Positions 35,641-47,967 of a stretch of DNA of 64,000 nucleotides are shown here, one piece after another. Under the pieces are notes generated by a model. It was not told the origin of the DNA and ran no database searches. It was given only the letters and a program-made list of their open reading frames with translations. The translations under genes were made by a program, and so were the position numbers. The stretch lies in NCBI RefSeq assembly GCF_963678975.1, contig NC_089274.1:23149133-23213132 (forward strand). Direction: 5' to 3'. The DNA comes from Dysidea avara (lineage: Eukaryota > Porifera > Demospongiae > Dictyoceratida > Dysideidae). How positions within the stretch are numbered: the stretch's first letter is position 1; each line of letters begins with the position of its first letter.

Positions 35641-35850
35641 GCAGCATAGCCAAGTCCAAGTGGCTAGAACATTGGTGTAGTATTCAAAAGGTTCCAGGAT
35701 TGATGCCCAGTTAAATCAAGTGTTACTCACATTGCTTATTCAGCTATAGAATGGTGACCTAGTGAAGAAGCCCACCCAGCTGTTACATCAGTGGGTACCT
35801 GGTGTTAACTAGGGAAGCAAATGCCCAACTGTCCATGTTTTACTACACAC
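35641..35850 (+). mobile_element. tRNA-derived SINE
   Basis: AGCATAGCCAAGTCCAAGTG and TGGCTAGAACATTGGTG resemble an A-box region, and AAAGGTTCCAGGATTGATGC a B box, at tRNA-like spacing. The tail contains GGTACCTGGTGTTAACTAGG. This arrangement is that of a tRNA-related SINE rather than a working tRNA gene. Confidence 0.5.
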
Positions 35851-35902
35851 GGACACACACACACAAAGAGTACATACAAAGAGTAAACTATTTAATTGTC
35901 AC

Positions 35903-36645
35903 CAAGAGTTCATAATATATATATATACTGAGGGGAGTATCCTACTCTCATATACCCCTGTAGAAGGGTGTATCATAAAGTTATGACGTAGCACTTCTGA
36001 GTTCGTCCGTTTTTCTTTGTATAATTAATGATGTCATTAGTTGAACCATAGATAATATACCCCATAGATAATATACCTATGGTTGAACACGGTATCGATT
36101 GAATGCGTGCCTAACAACGTCGCTAGCAACTGAATTTTCTCCAGCTCTAAGCGTTTCTCACCGAACTACAATCTTTCTTTCATGGGTTAAAACCGCTTTG
36201 TATACATTTGAAATGGTGCTAGCGATTCTTGCACTTTTACGGCTACTCATACGTCACAAACCACAACATCTTGTCGTTACGTCATAACTTCATGATACGC
36301 CCTTCTACAGCAAGGGGGTGACACACAGGCACTCACTGTAGGTAGATCTGCGACCACAGTCAAAGTCTAAGTCAAAGGTCAAGGCCACCTAAATTGTGCC
36401 AATTCAACGGTCAAGGGTAAAAGCTTCCAACCCACAATCGAAAAGTGCTGAAATATCGTCGTTAAGTCACCGGTCAGAGGTCGAAAAAGGCTCTTAGTCA
36501 CAAGTCAAAGCGAAATTTCAGCCAGTCAAGACTTTGACCGCGGTCGCAGATCTACCTACAGCGCGTACCTACGTGACACCCCCTTGTACAGGGGTATATG
36601 AGAGTGGGATACTCTCCTCAGTATATATTATATTATGAACTCTTG
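35903..36645. mobile_element. MITE, CAAGAGTTCATAAT ends, 7-bp TSD (large copy)
   Basis: Begins CAAGAGTTCATAATATATAT and ends with its inverse, flanked by a perfect 7-bp repeat, TTGTCAC (35896-35902 and 36646-36652). Inside are two further inverted repeats, 35960-36309 (GTAGAAGGGTGTATCAT) and about 36306-36600 (ends AAGGGGGTGAC and GTGACACCCCC), so it is a nested or composite structure. The second contains AAGTCAAAGGTCA and related repeats. Confidence 0.85.
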
Positions 36646-37136
36646 TTGTCACTCACTTAGGAAACATTTCACAGCCAATTTGTTCACTTGTAAGTTTGTA
36701 AAATCCAACTTCAGTAAGGATACTGGTAGTGGAGACTGTAGTGGATACAGTCACATACACAACTGATAGTACACCATTTAGTCCCCCCACTTTACCTTGG
36801 AGAATTTCACCAGGTCAGCAATATCTGACCAACTGCTTTGTCTTCAATTGACCTGCACACCAAAAATACAATTTATGCTGCAAATATACTAACTCTTTCC
36901 TCTGTTGGTGCCCATGAATTTCAGGTCTTCCATCTTATGCTGCAAATCTGCCCTGAAATGTATGAGTTAGCTAAGTCAATGTACAGTGGGAGTAGACTGC
37001 ACAATATGGATTCCTTGGAGACAACCAATAATATCCAGACAACCAAGGTGCATTAATATTCCAATACTTTGGAACCCCAACTTGTAGTCAGACATGCAGT
37101 ACGTTGTAGTTACAATATAATGTTACCTTTCCTGAC

Positions 37137-38829
37137 CTTGACTGAAATGTTCCATAGCAAATTTCATCATGGATAGTTTCCCTTCAGAGCCTTCTCTGGC
37201 AATAGCAGTTTGATTTGCTTGGAGCCACACTTGCAGTGCTAACAACTTTAGACTAAAGTTCTTAGACTAAGGCTACTTTAGGATGGTATCAAAACTGCAT
37301 GAATAAACATGTAGTATTGAGCTAATCATATATCTGACTTGCCTATATCTCTCAGTGACCTCCAGCAGGTCTCCTGCTGTTGATTGTATAATAATTAGTA
37401 CGCTGATGTGAGATACTCCAATGTGAGTTACAGTATTACCATCCTTGTTTTTATCCTGTCAATGATACAGTCACATCTCTTAATAGGACTGCAAATAAAT
37501 TTTTTGGAAACTGGTAGCTAATTCGTGTAAAAAACAATGCTATTTTCAATTTATTAAACTATGAGGCTAGATGTATACAATCCATGCATGCAGTAATCTA
37601 CTATTGCTCAAGAAATAAAATCAAGTTGTGAAGGAAGACCTTGATCTTGAGGTATCATTTAGTATGAGAAATTTCACATTCAAATATGCTCACTGTACCT
37701 TAACAGCAAACAATCTGGCAAAGTAACAATCACATTTTCTAGCTTGTTCAACCAACTGCTTCATGCTGTAGAGAACTAGACAGTATATAAGTTAGTATCA
37801 ACTAATATCGTATTCGTAGCGGGGTTCGATGAATCCGTGAGTACTAACACGCCACGTGCCTACACGTTCGCCATCTTAATACGTTACGTCGTACATACAT
37901 ACACGCATGCGCATAACAATACCTAAATACATGCTATCAAAAGGAGGCCTAAATTACAATACTAACTTATATACTGTCTAGTTCTCTACACATGCCATCA
38001 TTGTCCACATTGCAACGGTCTGGAGTGATGCTACGTTGATCTAATTATTATAAATTGACATTTCACAATGATATTAGTAACGTACAACTAACCAAGCCAT
38101 TGCTTGATGGCAATATTTCTTAGCAGGGTAGCTACAGGTGGCACCGCCCAGAGAGTTGATATGGGGCTATGCAAATAAACTGACTCATCACTACAGTCCT
38201 AACACTAGTGCTAAGTACTGGAGCAACAAAGGAAAAACATCTAAGCTACAACAATAGCCTCTATCACACTTTATCACTGCTAGTACTCGTGTATCGTAAG
38301 TGTATTCTAATACATTAGTTCACACGCTAGTTTGTTAACTTGTAAGGAAGAGCAGTAACAGCAGTTGTAACTCGATAGTGGTGTCTCCAGTGTTGCAAGA
38401 GATGGATAATGCCTGGATTATTGTTTAAAAGCTGTTTCTAGTTCAGTGCGTGAGTCCAGTCCGCGAGTCCAGTCCGCGAAATACATTAGGCCTTGCTGGA
38501 TAGTTTGCTTCTCCTTAACAGACATGTGTTGATACACTTATTACAATAGCCAGTGCAATAATCAAAGAGCTTACTTGATGAAACACTAATTCTATCATCT
38601 TGGGGTCATCTACTCTCTCCAATGGTGTAAAATACTGTACTAAAAGTGGTCTAATATTTGTAAATTTCTTGAAGGATTTTGTTACCTCTTTGCATAAAAT
38701 AAAGTTCCAGGTAGGGTCTTTGTATGTATCTTCTGGGCAGGACGAGGTGATATATTCTCAGGATCAGCAGTTCTGACTGCAGCATAGCCAAACCCATCTT
38801 TGTAGCTTGTTTCAGTTGTAAGAAGAGCA
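37137..38829 (-). CDS. Unrecognised multi-exon gene (partial)
   Basis: Minus-strand exons supported by splice motifs: 38829-38686 (DGFGYAAVRTADPENI), 38639-38575 (QYFTPLERVDDPKMIELVFH), 38166-38093 (LWAVPPVATLLRNIAIKQWL), 38040-37992 (QRSITPDRCNVDNDG), 37765-37699 (MKQLVEQARKCDCYFARLF), 37238-37137 (GKLSMMKFAMEHFSQ). The run 38166-37699 joins in consistent phase; the joins on either side do not all fit, so exons are missing or damaged. I recognise no domain. Another coding-like minus-strand piece lies at about 36655-36810 (GFYKLTSEQIG). The intron 37991-37766 is almost entirely a MITE. A 13-bp tandem duplication (CGCGGACTGGACT) lies at about 38452-38478. Confidence 0.5.
37767..37990. mobile_element. 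MITE forming an intron (introner-like)
   Basis: Starts TGTAGAGAACTAGACAGT and ends with the inverse ...ACTGTCTAGTTCTCTACA; the inverted ends exceed 28 bp. It is flanked by a 5-bp direct repeat, CATGC (37762-37766 and 37991-37995). On the minus strand the donor GT is the last base of one target copy plus the first base of the element. The acceptor AG is the last base of the element plus the first base of the other copy. Removing 37766-37991 keeps the host frame open. Confidence 0.75.
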
Positions 38830-40075
38830 CTAGACAGTTGGAACAGGAATAAATTTGGTTCGTACAACAATGCGGCAAATAATTAAATAACAGCCAGACA
38901 CTTATTCAATTCATCATAACTCGATCATAATTCACAAGCTACAAAGACAGGTTTGGCTCAGTCAGTTCACCATGAACTGGCAATTGATCATGACTCTAAG
39001 ACTATTCATCGCGAAAGCTAACTTTGGCTGTTCACTCCTTTACACAGAAGCAATAAAACGGATGTGCAAAATGACTGGTTTTGCTCAGCAGGTCACATTT
39101 GTTTCTTAGCTAGGAAAGCCACACAAAGTGTTGGGTATCTGAAAGAAGGGATCTGGGACAACCTCATCTATACAAATAGCACTCAGAGTCACCGGCTATG
39201 GCTACAGCACCAAGATTCATTAAATTTCAGTTAACTAAAATCCTATGGCAACATTTTATGAGAAACTTTGATCCAGACAACCATTTTACATGTCCTTGTA
39301 GCATCTGCTCCAAACACCCCAGCCACCAACTTTGGTACACTTAGCAGCTAATTACAATTATATAAGTAAAAATAAATACATAATTTTACTCTTAAGTTCT
39401 GTGGTCTGGTACTTACCAGATCACCTTTAGTGCAATTGTACACTAACTCCCTTTTATTGTTGTGTAATCATGTACACCTGTAACATTGCACAATAAAGCA
39501 AATAATTGAATTGAAAAAAAAAGATATGGAGTTGGGGAACAGCATGAAAAACTAAAATTGAAAAGTACCTGCAAAGATGCAGAAATCAGCTTCTGAATGA
39601 ATAAGTAGCAAGCCTGCTGCACTGTGATCAGTAGCTAGAATTTCAAAAATAGGTACAAACCACCCATAGGAATAGATCAACAAACTTATAGGTGACCTTC
39701 ATGTAGCAGTAGTAGTACGAACCACTGTTATTCTTCAGTGCAATCTGTATAGCGCATAATGTTTGTGAGTGTGTTGATCTACAACACACATCCCAATAGA
39801 AGGGCTTCAATAAGAGGTATTTACTTAACATTAATCACATGAGTGATGTAAAGTTGCCGTGCTGGATCCGATTGGGACTGCACAGCTGCAGGACAGCTAG
39901 CCCTGTAGAAACAGCCACGGTAGACTAATTACTATCAGCAAACTACCTCACTATGACTGTGTGTATGGAATGATATGACAAACAGTGCTTTGTGTAGGAG
40001 AAGACTCTGGCCAATGATATTGTGCGCAAGAGTTTGACAGTAAATGAAAGGTTTACTTGCAGTATCAAGAAAAAC
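38830..40075. other. Intergenic with a LINE-like tail
   Basis: Around 39240-39520 the sequence ends in AATAAAGCAAATAATTGAAT, like the 3' tail of a LINE, preceded by short matches to a reverse-transcriptase end. No intact gene seen. Confidence 0.35.
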
Positions 40076-40330
40076 ATGGAGTCCAGTTCAAGATTCAGGT
40101 GTCACAGCTTCGCTATCATTGTAGCAAATGACGAAGAGTCACTGCAAATTGCAAATCGCTTCAACTATCATGCCAGCGAACACCCAAAACATAAGTATCT
40201 GATAAGATGCAATGGACATATTGGTATCGTAACATATGCACCTGGATATTATTATTATTTATCTAGGCCCGGGGCAAATACAACCAAGTACAATCACCAA
40301 CGGGACTACCTACTAATGGGGCATGTATAA
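40076..40330 (+). pseudogene. N-terminal part of a Death-family gene (broken)
   Basis: From an ATG at 40076, the frame HSFAIIVANDEESLQIANRF and YLIRCNGHIGIVTYAPGY aligns with the N-terminal domain of the genes at 18501 and 61246, then loses similarity after about residue 60. The missing continuation (from SCxCV onward) appears at 48785-49605. I infer that one gene was split by insertions between these points; an independent truncated copy is the alternative. Confidence 0.6.
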
Positions 40331-41571
40331 ACAGTGCATGGCGACCACAGTACATGCAGGTAGAAAAGATGCATAGTAATACAATTCTAGAGGAATTGAC
40401 TGGCACATATACATAAGGGATGTATTAGCAGACCACAGTAAGATTGGGATAAAAGCAGAGTATTTCAACTGTCTGTCGCCTACAACTGATATCTGAGTTA
40501 TGTATATATTTAACATGAGCTGGGTCATTTGTACCAAAATGATCACATGATGCCGTAGATATGCTGAAAGACCAAAAAAAAAGAATTGGAGAGCAAATGT
40601 GGCTGAAATACAATACCAGAATTTCATGGATATGTCAGTGCAGAGACAATTATATATTTCAGTTTTTCAAATCCAAGTGAAAATGTCAGACAACCTAATG
40701 ACATTGATATGCTACTGTTTTACACATTTCATTGGAAATCCTTACAATACATTGCTTCACTATAAAACCCCCTAACTTCCTTCTATTTTGATCTGACATT
40801 TTGTCAGGCAGGATCCATAATGGTTGGCCATGCATAATACTTGCCTGACAAATGGCCTATGTCAGGCAGTAATTGACTCTGTGTCAGTGTGTGCAAGTAT
40901 GTGGAACATTGCCAATGACGGCAGACTTTAGCTACATATAATAATAGCAGTTAATAGCAAGCACAACCATGCACATAGCAATTAACAGCTTAAGGGCATA
41001 TTTTCTGTATGTTGTTTGTTCTCTCCATCAGCGTTCAGTATGTGGGATGCAATTTGGCAGTTTCTCAGGGCCCATATCAGTGATCAATCTGGGTACTCCT
41101 GGCACTAAAAGGCTGCAGGTGGAGAGCTATGAGGAGAGCTTGTCAGGTGAGGCTTTCTCCCATCCCATACACGAGTGAAGGTAGCCTAATTATGCGAGAC
41201 TATAAAGAAACAAGACTATCAAAGTGTTTTAACCAACACAAACTAACCTCCAGCCGGGGCCGCCTCCAGTGATTAGTATAGTAACTTCCAATAACATTTA
41301 GTAAGCAGGAGTAGCAACCACTCGTCTTCCAATCGAAAGAGTCACTGTCGCCCACTTTCAAACACAGTAGTTCGCCACCTGATCTATTAATAGTGGGCGT
41401 CACGTGCTAACTGCTTTGATTGGCATTAAGTTAAATAGGATTGTCGTACGTTTCTTCAGACATACCAACTCTCACGCATTAGGCGTAAGTCTCACTCTTT
41501 GGCTAGTAATTTCACGCCTAACCCTCTGTTTCTCACTCTTTCAGCTTAGTTCTCACGTATTTCTCACGCTA
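40331..41571. other. No gene seen
   Basis: Mixed-composition sequence without a domain-like frame; it lies between the broken N-terminal piece and the TAGTCT MITE. Confidence 0.35.
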
Positions 41572-42012
41572 GTCTCGCGTGGCCAGACCGCTTTTTTTTC
41601 TTTGTCATTGGGTAGGGAGAAAAAAGGGTCTGGAACAATTCGAATCCCACACTCGTCTTGGCACTCCCCGGTTAATTCGGGGGTGTTAACCAAAGAAACG
41701 TGATGTGTTTTCAAATAGTAGCCGCTTGCGTCAATCAATTACAAGCGCGTATGTATAAACCTATCAGCATCTAAGGCTGTCTTTGAGGCGATAATAGATT
41801 GAATCGATTGTTAGTTGTTTAGGTAAGCTAAGTCTTTGTTTATTGTTATGCTGTGGCATTCTTGTTACAATGGAGTTTAAGCGCATGGGTTGCATACCTG
41901 TGACGTAGCCTCGTGACGTGTCAAGACGATTGTGGGATTCGAACTGTTCCAGACCCTTTTTTCTCCCTACCCAATGACAAAGAGAAAAAAAAGCGGTCTG
42001 GCCACGCGAGAC
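41572..42012. mobile_element. TAGTCT-family MITE, TA target site
   Basis: Starts GTCTCGCGTGGCCAGACCGC and ends with the inverse ...GGCCACGCGAGAC, flanked by TA. The arms exceed 90 bp (CATTGGGTAGGGAGAAAAAA on the left). Third member of the family at 32068 and 32731. Confidence 0.8.
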
Positions 42013-42435
42013 TATTCTCACGCCTGATCTACTTCATAAGTAGCCCTGTACTTAAAATTGGACAGCTCTGTGATTTATGTGCTTTGAGCATGAAGCGACC
42101 TTTTTTTTTTTTTTTTTGGTCTTCACTACCAAAAATCCTGGAACTGTACTTGAGTCTAGTCCACATTGCTGGTCTCTGTTTCTATCACCTCCACGATAAC
42201 ACCTGCCCATTATACGATTGTCTCTTCATACAACGTGGATTCTATTCCCAATGAGTGCAAAACCTTAGGACTTGTAGTTTTCTCAAACATTATTTATTCA
42301 TTCATTATTAAATTAATGACGTAATTTTAACCGCATTTTGTACTATCTTTAGTACTTAGTTGTGTACTGTGAATATTTATGTGCTGTACAGAAATCAATG
42401 TGATTATAACGCACAGGTGTGATTGTGATAATTAT

Positions 42436-44152
42436 CTAAGAGGGTGCAAAACTGATCATGTGTGTGTGTGTGGGGGGGGGTTGACTGTACGAGACCGGGG
42501 GGATTGAGCTCCACAGCCTGCCGGATCGTTGAGGGGAAAAGGAAAATTTGAAACTATCAATTCTGGTATCTAGCTGGTTGAAGTAGCCATTTCTCAAGAA
42601 GGGTGGAATAGGAATCAAACAATCATTTGGAATACACACCAGGTTGTTAGTGATTTTATACATCATCTGTAATTTGGCTCTGTTCCTCCTGCTTTTTAGG
42701 GTAGGTAAGTTAACATTAATGAAACACTTGAGAATCAAGAGTAGTCCTTGTAACACAACCTTGCTGCCAATCGTTGAACTGCTTCTAGAAGATTTGTGTT
42801 GGTAGGTGTGTGGGGGTCTCATACAGGAGAAGCATAATCTATTACCGGTCTCACCATAGCTTTGTAAGTTAAGTTTGGTATTAACAAGACAGTGGTATAA
42901 GTTGTGATGTAAGAAGGTGTTGACTTTGGTGGCTTTGCTTGCTATCTGCTTTATATGTTCATTCCAAGAAAAGGTCTGATCAAATATTACTCCGAGATAT
43001 TTGGCATGGGTGACTTCCTTTATTGAGTGGTTGTCAATATAATAGATGTTAGGTATGATGTTCTTTTTGTTAGAAATCCTTAAAAATTCACACTTCTTAG
43101 GATTAAATATCATCTGCCATTTGTGTGACCATTTTGTGAGAAGATCAAGATCTCTCTGTAATACATAACAATCTTCTATGGAATATATATATTATGGTAA
43201 AGAATGACATCATCAGGATATAGTCTGATCTAACTTTGTACTTGTAAAGGGATGTCATTAATAAACAAGAGAAATAACAAGGGGGCTAAAACAGTGCCCT
43301 GTGGAACACCAGAAAGAACATCAGATGAAGAGCTTTGTTTATTAGGATTACTCTTTGTGAACGGTTACTAACAAAATTCTTAAGCAGAGTGCCTCTGATA
43401 CCATAGTGATGTAACTTGTAAAATAGTCAGGAATGGGGAACTTTGTCGAAAGCTTTGCAAAAATCCAACAGTAACACGTCACATTGTCCTCTTTCATTCA
43501 GACACTGGGCAAAGTCATGTGTTGTTGTAATCAATTGAGTTACACAGCTCCTATGCTGTTGGAATCCATTCTGTTGCTCTGTTAAAACTTGATGGCAGTC
43601 TAAATGTTCGAATATGCAAGAGTATATAACATGTTCTAGTATTTTGGAGCAAATACAAGTTAGTAAAATTGGTTGGTAGTTGCTGGGATCATCTTTTTTA
43701 CCTTTCTTGTATATAGGGACAACTGAAGCAGATTTCCAGATGTCAGGTAGCAACCCCTGGTTCAACGAGGCCTGGAAAATCAAACACAGGGAAGGGGCAA
43801 TCTCATTTGCAACCTCTTTAAGGAAGTAAGATGGTAGGTTGTCAGGACCTGCAGCCTTGTAGGGTTTTAGATTAAGCAATAGTTGAGTGACACCTTCTAG
43901 GTGTATGTGGATTTGTTGGATATCAGGAAGCGGTTCACCTTCAAGAGTGGGAATGTTAGACAAATCATCTTGAGCATAAACTGATGAAAAGTAATCAGCG
44001 AATGTATTAGCTTGGATAATGAGTCAGTGTGGGTTTCTCTTCTGTAGTTAATCGGGCCAATACTAGTTTGGTCAAGCCGCCTGCTTTTAATAAAGGACCG
44101 CAATTTCTTTGTGCAATTGTTTTCTGCATCAATAAAGCTAGATGTGTTATTG
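42436..44152 (-). pseudogene. Non-LTR retrotransposon reverse transcriptase
   Basis: Minus-strand fragments in order: a linker region, then the RT core (KPYKAAGPDNLPSYFLKEVA, SASVVPIYKKGKKDDPSNYQ, VLLLDFCKAFDKVPHS), then the thumb/C-terminal part (MIFNPKKCEFLRISN, YLGVIFDQTFSWNEHI). The catalytic box region near 43200 is broken and reads YPDD instead of YADD/FADD. LINE class, near CR1/jockey-type elements. The upstream endonuclease half lies at 47968-48784, separated by the 3.8-kb DNA transposon. Confidence 0.8.
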
Positions 44153-47100
44153 GGGTCATTCCATGCCAAATCAACATGAAATTGACATGACCTCTTCCGA
44201 TTTTTATATAACTTGGTACACACAAAGACTCAATTGAGGAACTACTCCACACCAAATTTCAGACCATTTGACTAATTACCTTTAGAGATATGACCGCTCA
44301 AAGTTTGAGGAAAATACTTGATCTGATTTACAGGTAACCATAAAAACCATCATAACTTGTGTTTGACTTGACCTATGAACTTGTGGTTTGCTTTATGGGA
44401 AAGGATATTAAATTCTCTTCGGAATGATATATAAGCGTTGCTATTTACTTCAAAGGTAAGGTCTAACCACAAAAAAGTAATTTTTTCTTTGATCTTAATT
44501 TCCAAAGAAAAGGTAGTTTTAATTAACTTCATATTTTGAATACAAACTCTTTACATGTATACCTTTCACTACTGTAAGTTTCAAGTTGGGACATTATTGA
44601 CAACATTGGTTTTTAAAATACATTTTAAGTGTTATGTAGTAGCAATATGATTAAAATTAATAAATTACTATTATAATTTCAATATCTGAAGAAGCATGGT
44701 AATTTAACTTGCAGTTTTTAACATGTACTTGAATTGCTCTGTAGCTGCTTTAGTTTCTTCTTTTGAGATAGTATAAATTCGTCCGTAACTGGTTCTTGGG
44801 TCAATTTTTGTGAGGATATCATCAATAGAAACTAAAATAACTGTTTCTCTGGCTGGATAATTGTATTAAAATATTAATGCTAACTTTTCTGTCATCCTGA
44901 TGTTCTTGGAAAACACAACCCAACTGCTATTTCTTTTTATACACAGCTGTGACAAATCCTGTACTTTCATCATTACTCACAAGGATAACTTTTTCCTCTT
45001 TACCAACACTTGAATTTGAAAACTTCTTTGTTAGAACGATAGAATTGCTTAATGGGATAAAGCAGTTGTGTTTTTGTGTACCAGGAATATATAGTTCTAC
45101 TTACTTTTAGCCTTTCCCCTAAGTACGTTTCTTCTTCACTGTAGTCATTTGTTGTACAGTATTTAAAATGCAAGCTTTTTAAATTTTCAGCTGCCCATTC
45201 AAAGAGTTGATGTGGAGTCATGATTTGCAAATTATATGGTCTCTGTAAACTTGTTTTAGCAGCTAGTCATTTTACGGTGCCACCAATTCCATCACTTGGT
45301 CCTTTCCCATGTGATGTAGCATAAAAATGTCATTCAGCATGTACTCCAAAATCTGATTTGTGATAACACAGATTCAAGAATTTTTTTCTGTTTTTGTACT
45401 GGACAGCTGATCCATCTGAAAAATAAAATATCTTGTCTACTTTCAAAAACTTTTCTTGAAGGAATTGCAATGTACAGCAATAGTGTCATGATACAAGCAA
45501 TCAGATATTATAACAAAGCTGATGTGTTGCAACTCTCCTGATTTTTTGTAGTATGCCACAAATGGGTGCAATGTTGCTTGTGAATTATTCCAATGAAATC
45601 CTTGGGCTGCATCTTGCAATACAAAGGAATAGTTGTCTGAAAAGTCACATATTACTAGGAAATGACCAGGCATCAGGTTTGACATGGTATCTGTCTGATA
45701 TAGGGACTGCTGTTTGGCAATGAATGAATGAGGTATTAAAAGTTTAATCTGGTCGCAAAATGAGTCTACAAAGTCATCTGCAGAATCACCAGTTGTAAAA
45801 AGTAAGTTACTACCAGGTGCACGGTATCCTAAGAAAAAGTTAGATAAAATCAAGTGCTTTTCATGAATCTATACTTGGAGGTAAGGTTAACAATGATGAC
45901 AATGATGAAAGTGAAATGGTTAAGCAGCTGAAGATAAAATTCCATGAAACAGAAGAGAAAAGTGTAAAGGTACAAATTTTGACTCTACTTCCAATGAGCC
46001 AGAGCATCAAAAGAATAGAAAACGAGTTTAAGGCCTCCAATTACATGGTTCATAAAGCAAAAGGCTTAGTTAAATCAGGAGGGATTTCATCCATGCCTAA
46101 CCCAATTCAATGCCATGGCTTAAATGATGACACAAAAATTTTAGTTTAAACTTTTTACGAGTCTGATGATATCAGTCAAGTGATGCCCGGCAAGAAAGAT
46201 TGTGTATCGATTAAAGTTGGTGGCCAGGGAATTTCAATTCAAAAACGATTACTTTTAGGAAATCTAAAAATCAATTTTCCACTGAAAAGGTTGGATTTTC
46301 TAAATTTGCTGAATTGCGTCTTAAGAACTGTGTTCTAGCTGGAGGTAGTAGGGCACATGCTGTGTGTGTCTGCACCATCCATCAAAACACAAAATTGATG
46401 TTGATTGCTGGTAAACACTCACTGCTAAATCAGAAATTCACTTACAGCATTATGCTTACTGTGTTGCACTTGTCATATGTAATCCACCACAGCCTGCTTG
46501 TTATTTAAAAACTTGTGAATATTGCCCAGGAATCTCAAACCTCAAAGATTACTTAAATGAAATTTTTGATGACAACTTTATTGATAATATCCAGTACAAG
46601 CAGTGGGTGTCTGTAGATAGGTCAACATTGGAGACAATCACCAAACCTCCAATTAAAGCTAAGCCTTTGTTAACGCTCTTCAGATCCTGATGTTGAAAAT
46701 CATCATCACTTGATTCATACTGAGCTATTTCCATTTCTGACAGTTTTTTTCTGCAGTTATCACATATCTTCTCTTCAAGAGTGAGAGTAGGAATTTTTTT
46801 ACCCATCCAAGGTAAAACTGGTCTTAAGCTAGATTTCCTGTGCCTTTGATTGTTAAAAGGATTACAACAACTATTAGCCCACTGCTTCTGTGTCATGCTT
46901 CAAAAAATAGTAAAGGATAACTGATAGCTATAGAGCACTTTCCTATCTGTTTTATATGTGACAGACTATTACTTACATCATCTATTGCTTACATCAGCTT
47001 ACATCGCTATGACAGCAAATAAATAAAGTCTTCATACTTCCACTGAAGCATTTTCATTCTTAATCACAAAAGGGACTTGTAAGGCATGTGTAGTCTGTGC

Positions 47101-47967
47101 AAGAGGTAAGTAAACTTTTGGACGATTTGCAAAAAAGCAAAAAAAAATTATAGTTTTAATTAATTAGTTTTATGAAAATTGATTTTTTTGGTAATGTAGA
47201 ACAGTAATGTGTTTACATCAGAATTCTTTTGTTAAATGACAAGTTCTGTGTTATCAGTTGCCAATGTACTCATAAAGATTGTAATGAAAATATGCATACC
47301 AGCATAACTGTTTATGTAATTTTCCTACAGTTTTTTTTGCAAAACTTTTATTAGTCGATTTGTCCCTTCCTGGTTTGCTCTGTTTGTGTTGTTATATACA
47401 TATCAGGATGGAGTACAAAACTTGTACAAATAACTACTTGGAAAATTGTGATCTACAAAAATTTCAATATTGCATGCTATATTGCTCCACATAAGAATTT
47501 GGTACTGTATTGTACTTTCTGATTGTGGTCCCAACTTGAAACTTACAGTAGTGAAAGGTATACATGTAAAGAGTTTGTATTCAAAATATGAAGTTATTTA
47601 AAACTACCCTTTCCTTGGAAATTAAGATCAAAGAAAAAATTACTTTTTTCTGGTTAGACCTTACCTTTGAAGTAAATAGCAATGCTTATATATCATTCCG
47701 AAGACAATTTAATATCCTTTCCCATGAAGCAAACCACAAGTTCATAGGTCAAGCCAAACACAAGTTATGATGGTTTTTATGGTTACCTGTAAATCAGATC
47801 AAGTATTTTCCTCAAACTTTGAGCGGTCATATCTCTAAAGGTAATTAGTCAAATGGTCTGAAATTTGGTGTGGAGTAGTTCCTCAATTGAGTCTTTGTGT
47901 GTACCAAATTATATAAAAATCGGAAGAGGTCATGTCAATTTCATGTTGATTTGGCATGGAATGACCC
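44153..47967. mobile_element. 3.8-kb DNA transposon with 440-bp inverted ends
   Basis: Begins GGGTCATTCCATGCCAAATC and ends with its inverse. The terminal inverted repeats run 440 bp each (44153-44592 and 47528-47967) at high identity. Flanking ATTG occurs on both sides (44149-44152 and 47968-47971), a 4-bp target duplication. It is inserted into the LINE. The superfamily is not assigned with confidence. The equal-length arms and few differences suggest a fairly young insertion. Confidence 0.85.
44900..46896 (-). pseudogene. Transposase of the 3.8-kb element, rearranged
   Basis: Pieces: N-terminal on the minus strand at 46896-46560 (RPVLPWMGKKIPTLTLEEKI); middle on the PLUS strand at about 45870-46665 (MPGKKDCVSIKVGGQGISIQ, FSKFAELRLKNCVLAGG, YKQWVSVDRSTLETI); C-terminal on the minus strand at 45853-44960 (SFIAKQQSLYQTD, QDAAQGFHWNNSQATLHPFV, GELQHISFVIISDC, HGKGPSDGIGGTVK). 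The family is known to me as a widespread uncharacterised transposase-like protein in invertebrates. The middle segment is inverted relative to the two ends, and there are frameshifts and stops, so it cannot be functional. Confidence 0.7.

Noticed and set aside
35414-35680. 88-codon frame with Cys-Val-Arg repeats
   Set aside because: It is the translation of a GCGT microsatellite.
35641-35720. tRNA-like A and B boxes considered as a tRNA gene
   Set aside because: No foldable anticodon arm is evident, and the sequence continues into a SINE-type body.
40022-40330. Treating the 40-kb piece as an intact short gene
   Set aside because: Similarity to the family stops mid-domain, and the tail (YYYYLSRPGANTT) is unlike any paralogue.
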